Position numbers and translations under genes: made by a program. The notes under the pieces are model-generated. The model was not told the origin of the DNA and did not search any database. It saw only the letters and a list, made by a program, of their open reading frames with translations. Shown piece after piece: positions 53,614-64,000 of a stretch of 64,000 nt of DNA. How positions within the stretch are numbered: the stretch's first letter is position 1; each line of letters begins with the position of its first letter. Origin of the DNA: Liolophura sinensis (Eukaryota > Mollusca > Polyplacophora > Chitonida > Chitonidae); the NCBI RefSeq assembly GCF_032854445.1, contig NC_088297.1, positions 6,711,740 to 6,775,739 of the forward strand, read 5' to 3'.

Positions 53614-56600
53614 TCTGGTAACTGAACATGTTATTATAATGATTACAATGTTCACCTTGTAATTGAACGTGCTATTACCAAAATTGCAATATTCATCTTG
53701 TAACTGAACATGCTATTATATCGTTTACAATCTTCATGTTGTAACTGAACGTGCTAATATAATGATTACAATGTTCATCTTGTAACTGAAGATGCTATTA
53801 TAATAATTGCAATGGTCGTCTTGTAATTGAGCATGCTAATATAATGATTACAATGTTCGTCTAGTAACTGAGCAAGCTATTATAATGATTACAATGTTCA
53901 CCTCGTCACTGAACGTGCTATTATAATGATTTTAATGTTCATTTTGTAACTGAACACGGTATTAGGTAATTACAATGTTCATCTTGTAACCGAATATGCT
54001 ATTATAATGATTACAATGTTCATCTTGTAATCATTACAATATGATTGCAATATTAATTTTGTAACTGAGCATACTATTATAATGATTACAATGTTTATTT
54101 TGTAACTGATGATGCAATTATAATGATTGCAATGTTTACCTTGTAACTGAGCATGCTATTATACGGATTACAATGTTCATCTTGTAACTGAGCATGCTAT
54201 TATACTGATTGCAATGTTCATCTTGTAACAGAGCATACTAGTATAATGATAACAATGTTAATTTTGTAACTGAGCATGCTATTATACTGATTACAATGTT
54301 CATCTTGTAACAGAGCATACTAGTATAATGATTACAATGTTTATGTTGTAACTGAGCATGCTATTATACTGATTACAATGTTCATCTTGTAACTGAACGT
54401 CCTAATATAATGATTACAATGTTCATCTTGTAACTGAACGTCCTGATATAATGATTACAATGTTCATCTTGTAAGTGAACATGTTATTATAATGATTACA
54501 ATGTTCACCTTGTAAATGAAGATGCTATTACAATAATTACAATATTTATCATGTAACTGAACATGCTATTAAATCGATTACAATCCTCACGTTGTAACTG
54601 AACGTGCTTATATAATGATTACAATGTTTATCTTGTAACTGAAGATGCTATTACAATAATTACAAAGGTTGTCTTGTAACTAAACATGCTTTTATATTTA
54701 TTACAATAATCACCTTATAACTGAACATGCTATTATAATGATTACAATGTTCACCTTGTTACTGAACGTGATATTATAATAATTTTAATGTTCATTTTGT
54801 AACTGAACACGGTATTAGGTTATTGCAATGTTCATCCTGTAACCAATTATGCTATTATAATGATTACAATATTCATCTTGTAACTGAGCATGCTATTACA
54901 ATAATTAAAATGGTTATCTTGTAACTCACCATGCTGTTATAATGATTACAATGTTCATCTTGTAACTGAACATGCTAATATAATGATTACAATATTCATT
55001 TTGCAACTGAACATGCTTTTATACTGATTACAATGTTCATCTTGTAACTACATATGCTATAATAATGATTGCAATATTCATTTTGTAACTGAGCATGCTA
55101 TTATATTGATTACAATGATGATTTTGTAACCGTTGACGCTTTTATAATGATTACAATGTTCACCTTGTCACTGACCATGCTATTATAATGATTTTAATGA
55201 TCACCTTGTCGCTGAACGTGCTATTATAATAATTTTAATGTTCATTTTGTAACTGAACACGGTATTAGGTTATTATAATGTTTAACCTGCAACTGAACAT
55301 GCTATTATAATGATTACAATGTTCATCTTGTAACTGAGCACGCTATTGTAATGATTACAAGGTTCATCTTGTAACTGAGCACATTGTTATAATGATTACA
55401 ATGTTCATCTTGTAACTGAATATGCTATTGTAATGATTGCAATGTCCATTTTGCAACTGAGCATGCTTGTATACTGATTACAATGTTCACCTTGTAACTG
55501 ATGCTGTTTTTATAATGATTACAATGTTCACTTTGTAACTGAACATGCTTTTACAATGATTACAATGTTCATCTTGTAACTGAACTTGCTATTATGTCGA
55601 TTACAATCTTCATCTTGCAACTGAGCATGATATTATAATGATTACAATGTTCAACTTGTAATTCAACGTGCTAATATAATGAATACAATGTTTATTTTGT
55701 AAATGATGATGTTATTATAATGATTACAATATTCCACTTGTAACTGAATATGCTAATGTAATGATTACAATGTCCATTTTGCAACTGAGCATGCTTTTAT
55801 ACTGATTACAATGTCCACTTTGTATATGAACATGCTATTATAATAATTACAATGTTCATCTTGTAATTGAACGTGCTAATATAATAAATACAATGTTTAT
55901 TTTGTAACTGATGATGTTATTGTAATGATTACAATATTCATCTTATAAGTGAATATGCTAATGTAATGATTGCAATGTCCATTTTGCAACTGAGCATGCT
56001 TTTATACTGATTACAATGTCTACTTTGTAACTGAACATGCTATTATAATGATTACAATGTTCATCTTGTAATTGAGCATGCCATTATAATGATTACAATG
56101 TTTATGTTGTAACTAAGCATGATGTTATAATAATTACAATGTTCATCTTGTAAGTGAACATGTTATTATAATGATTACAATCTTCACCATGTAAATGAAC
56201 ATGCTATTACAATAATTACAATATTTATCCTGTAACTGAACATGCTATTATATCGATTACAATCCTCACGTTGTAACTGAACGTGCTAATATAATGATCA
56301 CAATGTTTATCTTGTAACTAAAGATGCTATTATAATAATTACAAAGGTTGTCTTGTAACTGAACATGCTATTATAATAATTACAATAATCACCTTGTAAC
56401 TGAACATGCTATTATAATGATTACAATGTTCACCTTGTCACTGAACTTGATATTATAATAATTTTAATGTTCATTTTGTAACTGAACAAGGTATTAAGTT
56501 ATTGCAATGTTCATCCTGTAACCGAATATGCTATTATAATGGTTATAATGTTCATCTTGTAACTGAGCATGCTATTACAATGATTACAATGTTCATCATG

Positions 56601-58982
56601 TAACTGAGCATGCTGTTATAATAATTAAAATGTTCATCTTGTAAGTGAACATGCTAATATAATGATTACAATGTTCATTTTGCAGCTGAACATGTTTTTA
56701 TACTGATTACAATGTTCATCTTGTAACTACATATGCTATAATAATGACTACAATGTTCATCTTGTCATGAAATATGCTAATATAATGATTCCAATATTCA
56801 TTTTGTAACTGAGCATGCTATTATATTGATTACAATGATGATTTTGTAACCGTTGTCGCTATTATAATGATTACAATGTTCACCTTGTCACTGAACATGC
56901 TATTATAATAATTTTAATGTTCACCTTGTCACTGAACGTGCTATTATAATAATTTAATGTTCATTTTGTAAATGAACACGGTTTTAGGTTATTATAATGT
57001 TCATCTTGTAACTGAACATGCTATTATAATGATTACAACGTTCATCTTGTCACTGAACTTGATATTATAATAATTTTAATGTTCATTTTGTAACTGAACA
57101 AGGTATTAAGTTATTGCAATGTTCATCCTGTAACCGAATATGCTATTATAATGATTACAATGTTCATCTTGTAACTGAGCATGCTATTACAATGATTACA
57201 ATGTTCATCATGTAACTGACCAAGCTGTTATAATAATTACAATGTTCATCTTGTAACTGAACATGCTAATATAATGATTACAATGTTCATTTTGCAGCTG
57301 AACATGCTAATATAATGATTCCAATATTCATTTTGTAACTGAGCATGCTATTATATTGATTACAATGATGATTTTGTAACCGTTGTCGCTATTATAATGA
57401 TTACAATGTTCACCTTGTCACTGAACATGCTATTATAATAATTTAAATGTTCACCTTGTCACTGAACGTGCTATTATAATAATTTTAATGTTCATTTTGT
57501 AACTGAACACGGTTTTAGGTTATTATAATGTTCATCTTGTAACTGAGCACGCTATTGTAATGATTACAATGTTCACCTTGTAACTGAGCACATTATTATA
57601 ATGATTACAATGTTTATCTTGTAACTGAATATGCTATTGTAATGATTACAATGTCCATTTTGCAACTGACCATGCTTGTATACTGATTACAATGTTCACC
57701 TTGCAACTGATGATGTTTTTATAATAATTACAATGTTCACTTTGTAACTGAACATGCTATTACAATAATTACAATGTTCATATTGTAACTGAGCACGCTA
57801 TTGTAATGATTACAATGTTCACCTTGTAACTGACCACATTATTATAATGATTACAATGTTCACCTTGTCACTGATTATGTTTTTATAATGATTACAATGT
57901 TCATCTTGTAACTACATATGCTATAATACTGATTGCAATGTTCATTTTGTAATGAAATATGCTAATGTAATAACTGCAATATTCATTTTGTAACTGAGCA
58001 TGCTATTATATTGTTTTACAATGATGATTTTGTAACCGTTGACGCTATTATAATAATAACAATATTAATTTTGTAACTGAGCATGCTATTATACTGACTA
58101 CAATGTTCATCTTGTAATTGAACATGCTATTATAATGATTACAATGTTCATGTTGTAACTGAACATGCTATTATACTGATAACAATGTTCATCTTGTAAC
58201 TGGGCATACTAGTATAATGATTACAATGTTCATTTTGTAACTTAGCATGCTATTATACTGATTACAATTTTTATCTTGTAATTGAGCATGCTATTATAAT
58301 AATTACATTGCTCATCTTGTATTTGAGCAAGCTATTATAATTATTACAATGTTCATCTTGTAATTGAGCAAACTAGTATAATGATTACAATGTTCATTTT
58401 GTAACTGAGCATGCTATTTTACTGATTACAATTTTTATCTTGTAATTGAGCAAGCTATTATAATAATTACATTGCTGATCTTGTATTTGAGCAAGCTATT
58501 ATAATTATTACAATGTTCATCTTGTAATTGAGCATACTAGTATAATGATTACAATGTTCATTTGGTAACTGAGCATGCTATTAATCTGATTACAATTTTT
58601 ATCTTGTAATTGAGCATGCTATTATAATAATTGCATTGCTCATTATGTATTTGAGCAAGCTATTATAATTATGACAATGTTCATCTTGTAATTGAGCATA
58701 CTAGTATAATGATTACAATGTTAATTTTGTAACTGAGCATGCTATTTAACTGATTACAATGTTGATCTTGTAAATGAGCGTGCTATTATAATGATTACAA
58801 TGTTCATGTTGTAACTGAACATGCTATTATACTGATAACAATGTTCATCTTGTAACTAAACATAACATTATAATAATTACAATGTTCATTTTGTAACTGA
58901 ATATGCTATTATATTGATTACAATGTTCATCTTGTAACTGAACATCCTAATATAATGATTACAATGTTCGTCTGGTAACTGA

Positions 58983-59011
58983 GTGAGTGCTTGGGTTTTA
59001 ACTTCGTTCTC
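58983..59011 (-). mobile_element. 29-bp truncated SINE tail inside satellite (block 6, second)
   Basis: Same insertion with private changes (TTTTAACTTCG). The right flank reads TCTGCTAACTGA. Confidence 0.78.
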
Positions 59012-62000
59012 TCTGCTAACTGAACATGTTATTATAATGATTACAATGTTCATCTTGTAACTGAGCACACTAGTATAATGATTACATTGTTAATTTTGTA
59101 ACTGAGCATGCTATTATACTGATTACAATGTTCATCTTGTAATTAAGCATGCTATTATAATGATTACAATATTTATGTTGTAACTGAACATGCTATTATA
59201 CTGATAACAATGTTCATCTTGTAACTAAGCATGATATTATAATAATTACAATGTTCATTTTGTAAGTGAACATGCTATTATAATAATTACAATGTTCATC
59301 TTGTAACTGAACGTCCTAATATAATGATTACAATGTTCATCTTGTAAGTAAACATGTCATTATAATGATGACAATGTTCACCTTGTAAATGAACATGCCA
59401 TTACAATAACTAAAATATTTATCTTGTAACTGAACATGCTATTATATCAATTACAATCCTCACGTTTAAACTAAACGTGCTAATATAATGATTGCAATGT
59501 TTATCTTGTAACTGAACTTGCAATTATAGTAATTACAATAATCACCTTGTAACTGAACATGCTATTATAATGATTACAATGTTCACCATGTCACTGAAAG
59601 TGATATTATAATAGTTTTAATGTTCATATTGTAACTAAACACGGTATTAGGTTAATGCATTGTTCATCCTGTAACCGAATATGCTATTATAATGATTACA
59701 ATGTTCATCTTGTAACTGAGCATGCTATTACAATGATTACAGTGTTCATCTTGTAACTGACCATGCTGTTATTATGATTACAATGTTCATTTTGTAACTG
59801 AACATGCTAATATAATGATTACAATGTTCATTTTGCAACAGAACATGCTTTTATACTGATTACAATGTTTATCTTATAACTACATATGCTATAATAATGA
59901 TTACAATGTTCATCTTGTAATGGAATATGCTAATATAATGATTGCAATATTCATTTTGTAACTAGGCATGCTATTATATTGATTACACTGACTATTTTGT
60001 AACAGTTAACGCTATTATAATGATTACAATGTTCACCTTGTAACTGAGCATGCTATTATAATGATTTAAATGTTCACCTTGTCACTGAACGTGCTATTAT
60101 AATAATTTTAATGTTCATTTTGTAACTGAACACGGTATTAGGTTATTATATTGTTCATCTTGTAACTGAGTATGCTTTTATAATGATTGCAATGTTCATC
60201 TTGGCACTGAACATTCTATTATAATGATTTCAATGTTCATTTTGCAACTGAACCCGCTATTAAATTATTACAATGTTCATCCTATAACTGAACATGCTAT
60301 TATAATAATTACAATGTTCATCTTGTAACTGAGCATGCTATTGTAATGATTACAATGTTCACCTTGTAACTGAGCACATTATTATAATGATTACAATGTT
60401 CATCTTGTAAGTAAATATGCTATTGTAATGATTACAATGTCCATTTTGCAACTGAACATGCTTGTATTCTAATTACAATGTTCACCTTGCAACTGATGAT
60501 GTTTTTATAATGATTACAATGTTCATCTTGTAACTGAACATGCAATTACAATGATTACAGTGTTCATCTTGTAACTGAACATGCTATTATGTCGATTACA
60601 ATCTTCATCTTGCAACTGAGCATGATATTATAATGATTACAATGTTCATCTTGTAATTGAACGTGCTAATATAATGAATACAATGTTCATTTTGTAACTG
60701 ATGATGTTATTATAATGTTACAATATTCATCTTGTAACTGAATATGCTAATGTAATGATTACAATGTCCATTTTGCAACTGAGCATTCTTTTATACTGAT
60801 TACAATGTCCACCTTGCAACTGAACATGCTATTATAATGATTACAATGTTCATCTTGTAACTGAGCATGTTTTTATAATGATTACAATGTTCACCTTGTA
60901 ACTGAACATGCTTTTATAATGATTACAATGTTCATCTTGTAATTGAACGTGCTAATATAATGAATACAATGTTTATTTTGAAACTGATGATGTTATTATA
61001 ATGATTACAATATTCATCTTGTAAGTTAATATGCTAATGTAATGATTACAATGTCCATTTTGCAACTGAGCATGCTTTTATACTGATTACAATGTTCACC
61101 TTGTCACTGATGATGTTTTTATAATGATTACAATGTTCATCTTGTAACTACATATGCTATAATACTGATTACAATGTTCATCTTATAACTACATATGCTA
61201 TAATAATGATTACAATGTTCATCTTGTAATTGAACGTGCTAATATAATGAATACAATGTTCATTTTGTAACTGATGATGTTATTATAATGATTACAATAT
61301 TCATCTTGTTACTGAACATGCTATTATGATTACAATTTTCATCTTGTAACTGAGCTTTCTATTATAATGATTGCAATGTTTACCTTGTAACTGAGCGTGC
61401 TAATATAATGATTACAATGTTCACCTTGTAACTGAGCATGCTAATATAATGATTGCAATGTTTATCTTGTAACTGAGCATGCTATTATAAAACACGAGTC
61501 TCTTTAACTGGATTTAGTCTATTTCAGCTGAGGGGAAAAATGAAAGATTTAGTCTGGATAATGTGTGGGGATAAGATGAGCTTTTTAGCGTGTATTTGGT
61601 CCAAACTGCATCTTTGTACCGTTGATCGTTGAGAAGAAATAGAAGGCATTTCTCAATATTGGCACTTAAAAGATGGTGCCAGCTAGGAAATCAGCTCTAA
61701 CCCCAGTGCTCCATGTGGGATTACAGAGAACACTTGGTCCCGCAGCTTTTATGATCGTTTCTCTTTTCAGTCATTATAGCAAGGTTTCTCAACAATCGAC
61801 AAAAAAAAATGAAAATAAATCAGCAGAGAACTATCTGCAATCCGTGGTATCCCGTGCCTTGACAGGTGTAAGGCAACCTGATTTTTAAATTACACCGCCC
61901 AGTGATTGCTTTCAACCTTTGAATCTTTCTTTCATACTTGCATTACAATGTGACGTCAAACCCAATCATCCAGTCATTCGGTGATTACTGTTACACAACA

Positions 62001-62431
62001 ATTGAATCAAACCTTTCAGGTGTCATTTCAAGAGATCTAAAACGCTATCTAGTTAGCAACAAAGGCTTCAAAGGCTTAATTTGTGCTCTTGTGTACACAG
62101 TGCTTATTAGTACACGGACCCTGTCTGTGGAATTTTGTGTATATGTCGTCATACACTCAGTTATACTGTGGACTTTCCCTCTTGTAAATATTGCCTCTGT
62201 GCATTTTTCAGCATTGTGTAAGTACTTTAGTATTTGTATAGATATTGCTATCATTTCTTGTTAAACTTAAGTATTTTAGCACTTGTAAAAGTCTTGTTAT
62301 CTGTTCCTGTTAAATGTAATAAATTGTTGAAAAATAAAATCTGCTGGTTTTGGTTACTTTTTTGTGCGGCTAAACTGTCGTGTATTTCGAACAAGCCATC
62401 TCTTTATAATACAGACAGTTTGGGTCGTAAC

Positions 62432-62622
62432 ATTATTTATTTATTTATTTGGTGTACTGGGGGAAACCCACGACTACCCGCAGGTTGCCAGAAGACCTCC
62501 TCATGGACGGCAAAAAGAGGAAGCCAGCCTGAGCTGGACTTGAACTCACAGCGACCGCATCGGTTGGAAGCCCATTGCAGGGCGATGGCGTGCTGACCCC
62601 CTCGGTAACTGAGGCCCTCCTC
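62432..62622 (-). mobile_element. tRNA-derived SINE with (AAAT)n tail, in S6
   Basis: This orthologous copy has the S3-S5 base at CTCGGTAACTGAGG, in line with the left part of S6 belonging to that lineage. Confidence 0.75.
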
Positions 62623-62873
62623 AAACAAAAATTAAATAAGTAAGTAAAATGTAAAACGTTGTGAGGCCGATAGAAAATCATGTGTTTCTCTAACTTATTT
62701 CACTCCAATTTATTCTTTCATCCAGCGTGTTGACAGAGTCAGTGGAATTCGGATGTTTAAATGGTTTCAAGCAACGAAGTATCATTACTTCAAGATATTA
62801 ATATAACCTGAAGTCAGGCAGCTTCTAAACCTGGATCACTGTGTTTTCCTGAATCGTTGATTAAATCAATTAA

Positions 62874-63003
62874 CACCATACTGAATCTCTGTTGCACCGT
62901 AAACACCATCCTGAATCTCTGCTGCACAGTAAATACCATCCTGAAACTCTGCTACACAGTAAGCACCATCCTGAATCTCTGCTGCACAGTAAACACCGTC
63001 AGG
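62874..63003. repeat. 30-bp minisatellite in S6
   Basis: Four units plus a partial. The units carry S1-type bases (GCACCGTAAAC, CCTGAATCTCTGC), although the sequence just left of the array is S3-type. An exchange point therefore lies at its left edge. Confidence 0.9.
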
Positions 63004-63069
63004 AATTTTACACTGACTGCGATCAGATAGCATTTTTCTGTATAGACATGTATGTCGCTGTGCAACTGA

Positions 63070-63432
63070 GTGAGTGAGTGAGTGAGTGCTTGGGGTTTAA
63101 CGTCGTACTCAACAATTTTTCAGTCATATGACGACGAAGGAATCATTAGGGTGCATGCACGTGTAATGTGCCTCCTTGTTGCAGGACGGATTTTCACCGC
63201 TCTTTTATTTAGTGCTGCATCACTGAGACGACTTACCGAAGGCAAGTAAGCCGCCCCGCCATTATACTGAAACGGGTCAACCAGTCGTTGCACTATCCCC
63301 TTCATGCTGAACGCCAAACGAGGAAGTTACAACTTCCTCTTTTAAAGTCTTAGGTGTGACTCGACCAAGGATTGATCCTAGATCTACCGGTCCCGAAGCG
63401 GACGCTCTACCAACTGTGCTATCCGGGCCGGT
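63070..63432 (-). mobile_element. Full-length tRNA-derived SINE with (TCAC)n tail, in S6
   Basis: Same insertion site as in S1 and S2. It has one extra 4-bp tail repeat and a 6-bp loss in the CCGCCCCGCC stretch, giving 363 bp. The right target-site copy has one change (CTGTGCAAGTGA at 63433-63444). This shows some independent ageing since the split from S1/S2. Confidence 0.9.
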
Positions 63433-64000
63433 CTGTGCAAGTGACGATCAGATAACATTTATCTGTAAAGACATGTATGTCTCTGCGCCATTTACTGTAC
63501 CTATGTCTTTCACTTCAGGCAAACCTTAGTCCTCCCATACATAACCCCACCTGACAAGGCTCCTACTCAGGCTATTTTATTTCCTAGTGAAAGGAAGGCT
63601 TTAAGCATACATGTTTGTACATATAATATTAGTGGTGCGAGTTTTCAGTAATCCACAATTAACATATAACAGACCTATCAAAACCCTCACAGAATCCAAA
63701 CGAAGTCCACCGTAAGAACTCTGGAAAAAACATATTAGGAGCTCAAGTACGTCTATATCGCATTTTTTATTTCATTTCTAACATGATGAGATCACAGAGC
63801 TGTTACATTTATCTGTCAAAACCGTTAGTTTAATAAGGTACATATTTGTCCTGAAAGAAAGAGACAAAGTTATTGATCTCATTAACGTACGTGTACCTGC
63901 CGACGAGCATCAGTTACCATTGTCAGCAAGACTAGTCCCGATATAGAAGAACCGTAGAGAAAACCATCAAAGAATTGGGGTCGAATTTTCTGATCTTATT

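Larger units (their letters stand above)
52732..61489. repeat. Satellite block 6, 41-bp monomer array
   Basis: This 8.75-kb array starts like blocks 4 and 5, then adds material related to block 2 (about 57.5-61.2 kb). It holds two SINE-tail insertions (53585-53613 and 58983-59011), consistent with fusion of two ancestral blocks. Partial internal duplications are visible: the stretch around 56.4-56.9 kb recurs around 57.0-57.5 kb. No gene is seen. Confidence 0.96.
61490..64000. other. Spacer S6, mosaic, cut by the window end
   Basis: Up to 62871 the diagnostic bases follow S3-S5 (GATCACTGTG, CAATTAACACC). From 62898 through the second SINE they follow S1/S2 (GCACCGTAAAC). Further right it again matches S3/S4 (CGTAAGAACTC) and has the long right end. 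The sequence is still spacer when the window stops. Confidence 0.88.

Overview
This window is non-coding eukaryotic repeat DNA. No open reading frame exceeds 120 codons and none looks like a gene. About 50 kb is an AT-rich satellite with a 41-bp monomer. Typical cores are TTACAATGTTCATCTTG and GTAACTGAACATGC, followed by an ATTATAAT palindrome. The satellite is interrupted six times by near-identical 2.4-2.5 kb unique-sequence 'spacers'. Each spacer carries a tRNA-derived SINE with an (AAAT)n tail, and three also carry a second tRNA-derived SINE with a (TCAC)n tail. From memory, both SINE types resemble elements common in mollusc genomes, so a mollusc (perhaps a bivalve) is the best guess. That is an inference; no host gene is present to confirm it.

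Layout: satellite block 1 (1-5126), spacer S1 (5127-7558), block 2 (7559-25081), S2 (25082-27513), block 3 (27514-36937), S3 (36938-39390), block 4 (39391-43643), S4 (43644-46099), block 5 (46100-50352), S5 (50353-52731), block 6 (52732-61489), S6 (61490 to the window end, incomplete).

The array has several nested levels. Monomers of 41 bp form 82-bp dimers, 164-bp tetramers and an 861-bp 21-mer. Satellite plus spacer then form large units. Units U1 (1-13038), U2 (13039-19955) and U3 (19956-33080) are successive near-identical copies of a 13-kb unit. U2 has lost 6.12 kb, including its spacer. A shorter 6.7-kb spacer-plus-satellite unit is repeated in tandem at 36938-43643 and 43644-50352. S1 and S2 differ at only about two bases by eye, so amplification was recent.

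The most informative signals are historical. The (TCAC)n SINE is present in S1, S2 and S6 with a 12-bp target-site duplication, and S3-S5 keep the exact empty site. A 29-bp fragment of the same SINE tail sits inside the satellite at seven places with its own 12-bp duplication. Both insertions used a site ending AACTGA, a motif found in most satellite monomers. S6 is a mosaic of the two spacer lineages. Together these record a cycle of retroposon insertion, unequal exchange, deletion and conversion. I found no protein-coding gene, structural RNA gene or CRISPR array, and no coordinated pathway.
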